Positions 50,863-61,500 of a stretch of 64,000 nucleotides of DNA are shown in pieces (positions within the stretch are counted from its first letter, which is position 1; every line of letters starts with the position of its first letter). Origin of the DNA: Erythrophleum ivorense (lineage: Eukaryota; Streptophyta; Magnoliopsida; Fabales; Fabaceae); assembly GCA_026724425.1 (NCBI GenBank), contig JAIUCV010000005.1, forward strand, positions 32,833,784-32,897,783. The letters are read 5' to 3'. The notes beneath the pieces are model-generated. The model did no database searches and was not told the origin of the DNA. It saw only the letters and a program-made list of their open reading frames with translations. A program made the position numbers and the translations under genes.

Positions 50863-51660
50863 GTGGGTGGAAAGAGAAAATCCCTTGTAAACAAATATAA
50901 TGTTTGGGAGCATTTCAAAAGACTTCCATTGGACAAAATTAGAAGGGAACATAGAGTTGTATATAGACACTATGAAGCTTCTTATGCTTGTCATTCAACC
51001 AAACATAGAATGAATTCCTTGAATAGGCATTTAAAAGCATGCAATAAGAACCTATATAAGGCAAAAAAATCAACCTATTTTAGCATACATCCAGTTTTGC
51101 GGGGGAGACAATATAAGAGGGGTTGTAAGAATTTTGGTCCCTCACATATATAGTTTAGATGAATGTCAAAGGGCTCTAGTTAAATTTGTGATATGTGATG
51201 AGATGACCTTTCAAGTTGTGGAAAGATATGGGTTTCAAAAGTTATTGAATAGTCTAAAACTTAGAATTTTAGTTTCATTAAGAGTGACAATTGCTAGGGA
51301 TTGTCAAAAACTCTTACATGAAGAATCCAATAAGTTGAAAGATTTGTTAAAAAAATCATATGCTCGTGTGTGCCTCACTATAGATACTGGGTTGTTAATT
51401 CAGAATTTTAACTGCATGTGCCTGATAGCTCATTTCATTACTGAGTAGTGGAGATTAAAAAAGAAATTAAACTTTTATATAGTTAAAAACCATAGGGGTG
51501 ACACCACATGAAAGGCAATTAAAAAGTGTTTGTTGAAATAGGGTATTGAAAAAGTATTCACTTTAACCATAGATAACATAAGTTCTAAATGACACTGCAA
51601 TGGCATACTTGAAAAAATGATTGAAAAATTAGAATGGGTTAGTGTGTGATGGGGATTATC

Positions 51661-54600
51661 TGTAATACTTGGTTATTCTAAAAAAGCCTAAAACTAATCA
51701 GTTTTAAAAGGAAGTCTCCTAGATGGAAAGAATTAAGGCCAAACAAAATTAGAGTAATGTTCTAAACATCAAAAAATGATAATACAAGGCCAAAGATGCT
51801 TGGAAACTAGAGCTAGAATAGCTAAATAAAATTGGGCAAAAAAGTAGTAATATTTTTGAAAATTCGGACAACTTGGCCTTAAAAATTATAGGAACTCCTA
51901 GAATGGCTAAAATCTCTCTAATTTGCATTTTAAAATGTCAGTTGACCAAAAATTTGATCGATTTATTTGAAAAAGTTTTAAATCTAATTTGGATGAAACC
52001 AAAGGCATTTTATGAATTAGAAAACCTAAATTTCATGATAGAAAAGACGGTTCTCACAAAGGAGTTGCAATGAGCCCAAATGAAAAGAACCAAGATAAGG
52101 TATTAAATTGTAATTTTAAAAAGTTACAGAAAGGGACCCGCAGCCTTCTTAAAACATGTCCCTTTCTCCTCCCTTCTTTCAACTGACTTTCATCTGCTCC
52201 AAAACAGAACCTAAGGCAATCTCAAGTGGTGCACAAGAAGGAGGGAAGAAGAAAGAGAAAAACCTAAGAAAAATGGTAAGAAATCTATAGTTTTTCATGT
52301 CTTCTCCTTCACCAATCTTCTTCTTCTCTTTCTCCTCTTTTTTCTCATAGTTTTGATGACTAAATTGGGACTACTTTGTGGCTAATTCAGTAGGAGAAAG
52401 TTAGAATTGGAAGAAAAAGCTAGAAGTAATTGACAGTTCCTTGAAAAAACTTTGAAACAAGGTAAGAACCCTTGCCTTTCTTGCTTCCTCTTGCTTGTTC
52501 TTCCTATGGGTGTGTTTGGCCAACCTTAGGCCCATCAAGGAGGAAATGAATTCAAGCTAAAACGAGGTAGAGACAAGGGTTTTCAAGCATAAGGAATAAG
52601 AATATACAATTAGATTTAAAAGAAAAGCAATAGAAATCAAGTTATGTGACTTAGAGTTTTTGTTGCACCTAGCCAATTTTAAAGCTTTAGAAGGATAGTC
52701 TAGCCTATATAAGAGTATATATGAGTTCTTAAGATATCTAGGAAGCTTCACAAGTGCCATTTCTCTAAGAAAAACCAAGCAAACTCCATGGGTGCTCACC
52801 ATAAACCATGTCTCGACCAAGAAGAGTTAAGGCACCTAAGAAGATTTTTCTTTGATTCCAATAATAGAAATGGCTTAGATATAAAAATAAATACCAAAGA
52901 AATCATTGGTTTGAATTTAGAATCCATGGTTTGTAAGATGGAGGTTTAAGTTTTTTTTTAAGACATAAAGAAGCAACTTGTACTTAGGCTCTTTGAATTA
53001 AACTTATGATGACTTTAATGAATTTAAATAGAGTCATATGACCTAGATTGAATGAGAAAGTAGAGCCAAGATCATAAATTCTAGGGTTGCTTCATTGTGC
53101 CCTTAAATGGAACCATATTAATGTTATAAGATAAAATAATCTTGTATAGAATTTATGTGAAGCTAGAATTAGTTCCAATGATGAATTTGTGTCTTATTTG
53201 ATATATCTAGGCCAAGTAAATGAAGATCCCCCTAGGTGTAGGTGTAAGGCCAAGAAAGGAAAGAAATAACCAAGGAAGAAAAGTTGTGTTCTTGACACAA
53301 GGTAGCTCTCTAACTTTTCTTACATGCATTTCTTGAATGTTTAATTGTCATTGGATACTTGTGTGTATGTTTGAATCATGAGATATGTTTATCGCCATTG
53401 ATTACATGTTATGGTACCATTATACTTCTTGAAATAGATTTTAAATGCAAAATGACTTGAATGGTGAGGTTATACCAAAAGTCCTTTAGAATGTGTAAGG
53501 AGGAGCCAAAAGTCCTTAAGAATCGGTGAGACAAAGCCAAAAGTCTCAAGAAAGAGTGAGATTAAGTCAAAAGTCTCTAAAAGTAGGTGACGTAAATCCA
53601 AAAGTCTTAAAGAAATTGGGTGAGGCTAGACTAAAACCCTTAGGCCTATGTTCAACTTGAATGAGTTTATATGATATGAAATTATGTTTATGTATGGTTA
53701 CTAGAAGCTTCTGTGACATGTTTGTATTCTTTGACATGAAAATACACCATATATGTATGTTTGAAAGGGTAAAGAGCCATTAGGATTCTTTAAATCTCAC
53801 TCTTCCCCACATTATGTCTAACCATATCTAGGTGAGCGAAGTGGAGCAAGAAATTGAGGCCAAGTTTCTTGAAAAATGTGACTTTAACAATAGTATAGGA
53901 ATATATGTATTTTGATGTCAAAGTTTGTATCTAAATAATGGTTATGAGATGTAAATTATTGAGCATATAAAAGTATATGAATATCATGTATGAATAGAAT
54001 TTAGAGTCAAATATATACTTATGTAAATTTTTGACATCCTAGTGCCTTGCTGTATATATGCATAATGACAATTAGGAAAGTGATTTTGAGATGTATGATA
54101 TTTTGGACCATTTGAGAAGCTTTTATATACTGCATTTATGCTTTGGGACATGCTCAAGTGGTTATGGAATAGCTAGAAGGCCATTTGATACCATTTGACC
54201 CTATTATGGTTGCAAAATGTGACATAATCTTTAGTTGAACCACAAACTGACCAAATGGATGATTTTTTGTATGAAATTTGGCATGAATATAGGTCTCATC
54301 TAGAGCTTTTCATATAGCTAAAGAGCAATATTTTTGGAACTTTAGAGAATTTATTATAAATTTTTAAAATTGGCCAAATTATGTAAAATTGCCTCAGTCA
54401 CTGTTCATTTGGTCAGTTTGCATTTGTATGTTATTTAGAGGACAAATGAAATCCAATACTCATGAAATTTTACAAGCATATAGCTAGAATTATATGATTT
54501 CTAGGACCACTAAGTTTCCATGAAAAGGAGTTGTATAGAAAGAGTTATGATTTTTTGAAATTAAAGGTCTAGTGGTGCCTAAATATTGTAGTAGCTTTTG

Positions 54601-55219
54601 ATATGTAATGGATTTCGTGAGTCAAATGAACTTATATGCCCTTGAAACTTTTATAAAAATTAGATCTCATCTTATACTTTCCATAGCCACTGAGAGCACC
54701 CCATTTGGGGCTCTGTAGAAAGAAATATGAATTTTTGAAATTTAGGTTCTACTGTAGGATGCATTAGTGACCTGAGGCATTGTTCCATTGAATTTCATGG
54801 GCCAATTGTTGTTGGATTCATCTAAAATTTTTATGGTAGTTAGAGGTCATCCTAAGCTATCTAGAAAGCTATAGCATGCATGATTTCAATGTTTCTAGAA
54901 TTAGTTATGATTTTCCAAATTTCATATCAAATTATGGAAGTTAAGGAAAATTGCAAAGTATAAGTGATTTTGATATGTATGCTTTGAATCTGACTTTTGG
55001 GCTTTAAATTGTGTTAGTTCTTATTAAACAAGTATGTTAAGGATGGAAAATAAATTTGGTAAGCTCATATAGTCCATTAAGCTAAGAATACATTAATTTG
55101 GCTTTTAATATTGATTATTTCCATTGTTAAAAGTGCAAATCTCATGAAATGAATATAATTTGATGCTTTTAGCTAATTTTAATATAAAAACAATATTGCT
55201 AGTTATGTATGGTGTGACA
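51661..55219 (+). mobile_element. Solo LTR, copy 4 (LTR-4), inside the hAT transposase
   Basis: It starts TGTAATACTTGG and ends GGTGTGACA, with a perfect 5-bp target duplication TTATC (51656-51660 and 55220-55224). At 3559 bp it is the best-preserved member of the family and defines its termini. No coding region. Deleting the LTR and one duplication gives an hAT frame running through the conserved HVRC..HILNLVVND motif, which proves the edges. LTRs with these termini and this length are typical of Tekay/Del-type gypsy elements (inference). Confidence 0.92.
53463..53643 (+). repeat. ~31-bp minisatellite in LTR-4, about six units
   Basis: Units: GGTGAGGTTATACCAAAAGTC, GTAAGGAGGAGCCAAAAGTC, GGTGAGACAAAGCCAAAAGTC, GTGAGATTAAGTCAAAAGTC, GGTGACGTAAATCCAAAAGTC and a last partial GGTGAGGCTAGACTAAAA. 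The conserved core is GTGAGn6-8CCAAAAGTC. Confidence 0.85.
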
Positions 55220-56609
55220 TTATCTACATGTGAGGTGTAGTGTTCATATTCTAAACTTGGTAGTGAATGATAGGTTGAAGGATTTGCATGATTCTATCTC
55301 TATCATTCAGGATGTTGTTATATATGTTAGATCTTCTCTTACAATGTTATGAAAATTCAAGAGTTTTGTTGAAAAGGAAAAAATAAAGTCTAAGAGTCTT
55401 TAGTGTCTAAATATTACGACTAGGTAGAATTCCACCTACATAACATTGGAACATGCCATGAAGTTCCAAAAATTATTTAAGAGAATGGAAGATGAAAATG
55501 ATGCCTATAATGCATACTTTAAGGAAGATAATAATCAAATTGGTCCTTATATGCCATATGATTAGGGTAACGCTTCTATATTTATTGACTTTTTAAAAGT
55601 CTTTTATAATATTACATTGAAATTTAGTGGATTACTATATGTGATATCAAATGCATGATTCAGTGAAATTGCTCATATGAAAAATATATTGCAAACAAAT
55701 GCTACATCTACAGATGCTCTTGTTGGGGATATGTCTAAGAATATTTAGAGAAAATATGATAAGTATTAGGAGAAGCTAGAAAGCATGAATCTTTTATTGG
55801 TAATAGGGATGGTATTGGACCCCAAGTATAAACTTGCATATATGAACATTGCTTTTGATGATATATATCTTGATCATGATGTGTATGTGATCATGAAAAG
55901 AAAGATGAAAGATGCCTTGTATCATCTATATGAGTAATATTTTGTGGGATTTATCAATAAATCAGTTGAAAAAAATGACAATTGAGGTGGATCCGATGGA
56001 AGGAATGTTGTGAAGAGGATACTAGCATATGTTGATCCAAAAAATGAGTGAATCACATCAAAGAAATTTAAATTTACTTACGACCAAAAAATGGAATTGG
56101 ATAAGTATCTTGCAACTGACTTAGTTAAGGAAGAGGTATCTTTTAATATCTTGGCATAGTGGAAAGAAAATGTTAGAGAGTATAAAGTGTTTTCTAAAGT
56201 TGCAAGTAATGTGTTAGCTGTGCCAGTATCCACTGTGACTTTTGAATCTACTTTTAGCACTAGTGGGCATGTACTTAATGTATTCAGAAGTTCATTATCA
56301 TTAAAGATAACTAAAGCACTCATTTGCGCCAAAAATTGGCTATCCATTTAAGTGTTCAATTTTAATGATCGTGCTTTTGATCAATATGAGGAGTTTCAAA
56401 GTATGATTGAATCAAGTAAGCTCCATACTTTGAGAATAAATCGGCAATGATGCATTTTTGGCTTATGAGTTCAACTTTCTAATTCTCTATACCAAAGATT
56501 GATATGCTTTTATTTAACTTCTCTAAGTTGCAATTTATGCATTGTATTTTCTACCTTATGACTCCTAGTACAATATATTTTGCATATTATGTGGTCTCAT
56601 TTGATTGTT

Positions 56610-56890
56610 GTTTGGAATTAACATTTGATTCTCCAATGCTTGATATTTCACTTGTTAAAAATGTTAGAAATGAGCATTTTGATAGATGGTGACTTTTTCA
56701 AATATTAGATGGATTAGCTACTGTATTTCAAGGTTTGTTTGTGTTTTAATTATTTGTGGAATTTTTGTCTTTTTTCTTTTCATGTCCTAGTCTGTTGAAA
56801 TTGAATTTTGATTTTCTAATGGCTGATTTACAACTTATTGGATATGTTGGAAATGTGCACTTTGATAGGGATGGTAACTTTGGCAATGCA
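56610..56890 (+). repeat. ~183-bp duplication in the hAT 3' region
   Basis: TTTGATTCTCCAATGCTTGAT with GAAATGAGCATTTTGATAGA (56622-56690) recurs as TTTGATTTTCTAATGGCTGAT with GAAATGTGCACTTTGATAGG (56805-56870). It lies after the transposase stop. Confidence 0.6.
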
Positions 56891-57302
56891 ATAGTGGAAA
56901 ATTATTTTTGTTCTGAGGTATATTATTGTTTTAGGTCTTTATAATATTTTTGTTTATTTGTCTTTTAGATTTTTGTTTGACATTGAATGGTTGGTGAGTG
57001 CCTTTGCTAAAAAAAAGTATATTAGCTCTATATTTGGGAGCATTAACTTCATTTTGAGTATTTTTATTTTTATCTAGAATTGGCCTTTTATTCTTGAATA
57101 GTTAATTCGATATGTGCTTAAAAAAAAATTTTGAGCTTGTTAAGGCTAGCCCAACCTGCCCTTGCCCGCGCTGACTCAACATAAAAATGAGTTTCCTTAG
57201 GCCAAGTCAGGCTATGGGAATAAAGATAAGGACAATGCCTTAATTGGGTCAGGCTTCTTGCTTATCAAATACTCAACCCTACCCTATCCATGTACAACCC
57301 TA

Positions 57303-57310
57303 TAATTTAC
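57303..57310. other. hAT target site duplication, right copy
   Basis: TAATTTAC directly after the hAT terminus AACCCTA, matching 49121-49128. CACTA subterminal sequence (CATGAGAACC) resumes at 57311. Confidence 0.9.
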
Positions 57311-57621
57311 CATGAGAACCTAAAAAAATTTTTAAAAAATTTTGTTCTCACAATAAAGTATAGTGAGAATTCTATGAGAAAATTACAAATTCTATCACAA
57401 CTTTTGAAAAAATCTCACATAACTTCTTTTATATTCTCATCAAAAAATTTTCACGAGAATATCATTCTTACGAAAAAATTTCACGAGAATTATAAATTTC
57501 TACTGTGTTTTTTCCATAGCCTAAAATCCATAATAGTTTTCATGAAAACAAGAATTACCGCAAATTTTAGGGCATTCCTCATGGAAAAATTCCACAACAA
57601 TTTTGTTGTCTTCTTATAGTG
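57311..57621. repeat. CACTA right subterminal repeats and terminus
   Basis: Inverted motifs such as TTCTCACAATAAAGTATAGT, TTCTCATCAAAAAATTTTCA and CATTCTTACGAAAAAATTTC continue the array seen at 48880-49120, ending in the terminal TTCTTATAGTG. An open frame at 57290-57619 merely translates these repeats. Confidence 0.8.
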
Positions 57622-59690
57622 AATCCAAGAGAAGAAAAATCTTGTTTGATTAAAATGATAAAAGTTTGGGGGTGATGAAACTAGAGAAAAAGAAAAGAAG
57701 AAAAATAATTTTCAAAAGGAAGAGAAAAAAAAAGAGTGAATATGAGAGAAATTTATTCTTTTATATTTCTATATGCTTAACTGTATTCTTTTGATTTTGC
57801 TCATTATTTTCCCATGCCTTTTTCTTATGACAACTTGTACCCTAATACCACATTGTAAGCTGTAAAGACCTAATGATCTATAGGTTATGTATGGTTTACA
57901 TTAGTAGAGATGGAATAGAAAAATAGGCATATGAAGCTCCTAATGTAGAGGTTTATTATGTAGTTTGTGTTGCATATATTATTCTAATGCTAATATTTAG
58001 ATTGATGTATGATTGCATTCATAGTTCAAGAGTAAAAAGAAATTCTCTACTATTAAGCTTTAAAACTAGTGTGCATTGCTTTTGTTTACTATTGATCATT
58101 AATTTGAACACAATTTCTAAAAGTAATAGCTGGTATCTTCAATGCAAGAAAAGCAGGAATAGGGAAGCTTGTAATTTTTAGATTTTAATATGAAAACTTA
58201 TGTTTAGGGTGCAATAGGTCCCAAATATATATAATTTTTCCTATCTTTTTATGGGACTTATCATAGTTATTTTTAGGATTTTTTAGGCTTGTTGTAATAA
58301 TTTTACTTAATTTTTATCTGTCTTGTAAATATTAGAATTAATTAGATTTTTTTAGTGTTTTAATAATTTTTAGTATCTTAAATAAGCAATGGGATTACAT
58401 TGCATTGTAGGGCTAGAAGCTAAGGTTAGGTTAGGCTGAGTTGTTAAAGGCTAACTTGAAGCTATGCAATATGGGATTATTGTAGCTGCAATAAGCAATG
58501 TATCACAGCTATGACATTAGTGCCTTTAAGGGCTTAAACATGAAAATTGACACAGCTATGATAAGTCATATCATAGTTGTGATGCAACAAAAGTACAAAA
58601 ATGGCATAGCTTCACAAGTTCAATCTAAATTCCTTATAAATAGCCCAACTGATGGCAATAATCAAAGAGACAAAAGGGGGATGACCTTTTACATAGTTTA
58701 GGGTTCTTTAGCCCTTTGAGGGGCTCTAAGGTGTGTAGATGATGGAGAGCAAGGTGGATATGGCAATAATGTTGCATTTTTTGGTGTCTAGCTTGGTATT
58801 TCACATTAAGACTAAATTCTTGATGTGAAACTCTCTTTCTTTCCGTACTATTTTCCTCGGTTGTTTTCTAATTTGCATTTTCTATTTTATTGCTTAATTT
58901 AGGAATAGATGGATCTAATTGGATTTTATTATACCATTGATTAGTGATGATATATTGTTATTTCAATTCATTTATGGAATATACATTTAAGTTTTATGCT
59001 TTGGATTGGTGTTTATTATCTAGCTTTGTATGGTTAGAAGTTGTGAGATGATGATATTGATTGCAGTATTATGAGTGACAATGCAATTAAATTCTTGCAT
59101 GCTTTTGTCCAATTAGGAGTTACTGTGTACAAATGCTAGATGATGAATGTGTGCCATTTCATAGTTCGACCATTAAGTGTTTGATGAAATGTAGCTCAAT
59201 ATAATTGTATATGAATTTGTTTGGTTAGAAGTATAATCATCTACAATTAATCTTGAATTCACTAATCCTTACTGCATCCCACATCTATTTGAATCTAGGT
59301 AAGATTGATATTCAGCCATCTGAGTGAAATTAGAAGTAGCATAGTTTGGGTAGATTTGTATGCGATTGCCTGATAACTTAAGAATTCGATGTTCAATAAT
59401 GCATTCTATGACTAATTGAGCTTAGGGATGATTTGTTTGCAGCTCCTTATAGTAAGTTTGGAATTAGGATAGTATAATATATCTATTTATGGTTGTTGTT
59501 ACATTAGGAAGTAAGCTATCCACAGTGAGTTGAGATGCAGTACTGAGCTCTGTGAATCAGTAATTGTTTAATTTGCCTTTAAGTCCTTTATTGAGTCTTT
59601 TCTTTTCTCTTTTCTTCCCCCTTACCTTCTATCTTTGCTCCTCGTAACTAGGGTGACCTTGTCTACTAGGTGTACATTAGACTAACATGT
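57622..59690 (+). repeat. Athila/Tat-like LTR retrotransposon sequence, right part
   Basis: The GA-rich tract interrupted at 44012 resumes here. AAGTTTGGGGGTGATGAA at 57663 resembles the polypurine tract and LTR start seen in Tat/Athila elements (AGTTTGGGGGTG). ACCCTAATACCACATTGTAAG near 57838 resembles their usual non-coding sequence. A second LTR-like start, TGCAATAGGTCCC, lies at 58210. Short frames at 57987-58181 and 58498-58701 show no domain. Two different family members may be joined here. Confidence 0.45.
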
Positions 59691-59769
59691 ATTATAAGTA
59701 CTAACCGCTAACTATAACTAATTAAAACCTCTAGAATTATAACTAACAAATCTTCATGAGATCGGCAAT

Positions 59770-61500
59770 CGAGTTTCTTTATCTATTTCATTATTTATAT
59801 GACATGTGCACTTGCTAGCTCTATATCATATAAATTAGCCGCATCAAAACACCAGCACAAGATAATGGCCTCCTCAATGAAGCTAATTTGTGTGAGGACA
59901 ATGGAGTGAGGATCAATAAGCTTTGTCCTTATAGCTAGATTAGATCCAAACCACACTGCTCTGACAAACGGACAACTAAGGAATAGATGATCAAATGTCT
60001 CTATTTGGTCACTCACATCCGAAAGCCAATGTTCCTAGGATGTTGAAGTCTCTTCTTTTGATAACTTTCTCTAACGGGAGGGAATTATTGGAAAGCTTCC
60101 ACCAGAAGTTTACCACACACTTGGGCATTTTAAGCTTCCAGTTAATTAGTGAAGCTTGAGGGGGTGGAGGGATATGACAAGAGCTTGTATCCTTTGACCA
60201 AGTAGTTCGCCGAACAACTAGAGTTTCAAATTAACTTGTCTTCGTTACTCCAGTAAGGTCGGCTTGCTTACTTTCCGTAAGAGGGATGCTTGATTGAAAT
60301 TTTTTAGGTTTTCTTTGTCGGGTCCGATGTTATATCTTTCAGGGAAAACCTTCTTATATAAGGATTCTTTGTCACAAAAAAATTCACCAAATCTACTTCC
60401 CTAGGAGGGCTTGATTCAGGGTGTGCATTTCTCCAAAACCCAAACTACCCGCCTCTTTGGGTCTACATATTTGCTCCCATGATATCATGTGCGGTGATTC
60501 ATTACAGTGATTGCCTTAGTAGAATTTGGCAACTAGTTATCACATTTATGAGCCTCATTTTTTGAAAATTTGAAATAGGAAAAGTGATACATGGGAACTT
60601 GGGAAAGGACGAAATGAATTAGAGTTAGTCTACCTACTTGTGAGAGCAAATTAGCTTTCCACCCTTGGAGTTTCTTCTTTAAATATTTGTAGATCATTTC
60701 AGAAGTTTTTCTGTCGTGTTTTAGGCTATCTATGAAGCTTCGCATCTAGATACTTTCCCAAATTTTCCACTATTCTACACCTAAAAATTTCTTTCATCAT
60801 TTTCTGGAATCTCCACGAAGTATTCGGGCTAAACTTTGTCTCAAATTTAATCCCATTAAAAAAAATTCCCTTAAAATTTTCCTTTCAGGGACTTTTAGGG
60901 AGCCATAAACACCAATTAGGTTAATCTTCAAAGCATCTTCAAGAGGGCAATCTCCATGTATCCAGTTTTGTGAGGAGTGGACAATGTCAATCTTAGTAAG
61001 GTTGTTGGAATCTCATAATTCTTGGAAAGAATTATAAGGGATATTTGCTTTTAATGGAATGATGTCAAATGTTTTGCTTCCTTATTTAATTTTTATTTAT
61101 AAGATTTTATCTATTTATTTAATTGTATCTGATCATTTCTGTAGATTGTCAATCTCTTTTTTTATTTATTTAAACCATAGGATTTTGCTGCATTTATAAT
61201 CGCTTTATTGCAGCTAATTTTTGGAGTTAAATAGTAAGATTGTTATCATCTAATTTTTTTTTATATATTTTTTTCTCCTACCACGAAGAGTTATTATTTT
61301 TTGAAAATCTTTAGAGGTGCTTCCAACATAATACCGAACTGCCCTTCTTGCTAAAAACATCACAGTTCCCCAATAAAAATACTGAAAGGATCCCAATTTC
61401 GTTACTCTACTTTGTGGCCAATAAATTTTATTACTTTATTAATTCTTACGCCATTACACATAACTTCTTGTAAAAACAAAATATTAAGATGAAATATAAA
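59770..61500 (-). pseudogene. LINE (L1-type) remnant with the RT core deleted
   Basis: Minus strand, 5' to 3'. An endonuclease piece near 61490-61300 (ILFLQEVMCNG-like, frameshifted). A second endonuclease piece at 61000-60870 (GDCPLEDALKINLIGVYGSL, VPERKILREFF). Then directly GKFGKVSR-type sequence and the RT thumb region: IYKYLKKKLQGWKANLLSQV, GRLTLIHFVLSQVPMYHFSY (60700-60560), ISWEQICRPKEAGSLGFGEM and LNQALLGKQIW (about 60490-60400). It ends with a zf-RVT domain, ETFDHLFLSCPFVRAVWFGS (60000-59940). The RT palm with its catalytic Asp residues is absent between the two parts. Several stops. No poly(A) tail was recognised at the left end. Confidence 0.82.

Larger units (their letters stand above)
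50863..56350 (+). pseudogene. hAT transposase, decayed and split by LTR-4
   Basis: The BED zinc finger starts near 50900 (VWEHFKRLP; then YRHYEASYACHS and NSLNRHLKAC). The Cys pair expected before the YAC motif reads Tyr...Tyr, so the finger is broken. After a frame change near 51130 come SLDECQRALVKFVICDEMTF, FQVVERYGFQKLLN, RVTIARDC, VCLTIDTG (Trp of the usual TDTW lost), FNCMCLIAHFI and a damaged KVFTLTIDNISS. LTR-4 splits it at 51660/55225. Downstream: HVRCSVHILNLVVNDRLKDL, DSISIIQDVV, STYITLEHAMKFQKLFKRM, VLDPKYKLAYMNIAFDD, then the hAT dimerisation domain ELDKYLATDLVKEEVSFNIL, YKVFSKVASNVLAVPVSTV, FESTFSTSGHVL and ALICAKNWLSI. More than ten stops. No function expected. Confidence 0.9.
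49129..57302 (+). mobile_element. hAT (Ac-like) transposon
   Basis: Perfect 8-bp target duplication TAATTTAC on both sides. The left terminus TAAGGTTATTCAATGG and the inverted right terminus TAGGGTTGTACATGG match with small indels. Less AT-rich subterminal stretches lie near both ends (49140-49290 and 57140-57290). The length is 8174 bp including LTR-4, about 4.6 kb without it. It encodes a BED-finger/hAT dimerisation-type transposase in plus orientation. The element is inactive through stops and the LTR insertion. Confidence 0.92.
44013..57621. mobile_element. CACTA element (non-autonomous), containing an hAT element
   Basis: It starts CACTACAAAAAATC and ends TTCTTATAGTG (inverse: CACTATAAGAAGAC). 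The adjacent triplets are TAA on the left and AAT on the right, so a clean 3-bp duplication is not preserved. Inside both ends lie arrays of palindromic subterminal repeats, the diagnostic CACTA transposase-binding region. Without the hAT insertion the element is about 5.4 kb. I find no TNPA/TNPD-like coding sequence: its middle is occupied by a tandem array (46830-48665). Confidence 0.85.

Noticed and set aside
51645..55233. Alternative LTR-4 boundaries with a TGTGA duplication
   Set aside because: TGTGA also flanks a TG...CA interval, but the TTATC pair gives family-typical ends (TGTAAT...GTGTGACA) and an uninterrupted hAT motif, so it was preferred.
57290..57619. 109-codon open frame
   Set aside because: It translates the CACTA subterminal repeats and spans the hAT junction, so it cannot be an ancestral gene.
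42845..58260. Sequences at 42845 and 58210 as the two LTRs of a single element
   Set aside because: They share motifs but differ too much, and the space between them (less the CACTA) is too short for a coding interior; more likely two related family members.
59795..60016. Independent small host gene with a Cys/His pattern
   Set aside because: The pattern is the zf-RVT tail of a LINE, collinear with RT remnants upstream on the same strand.
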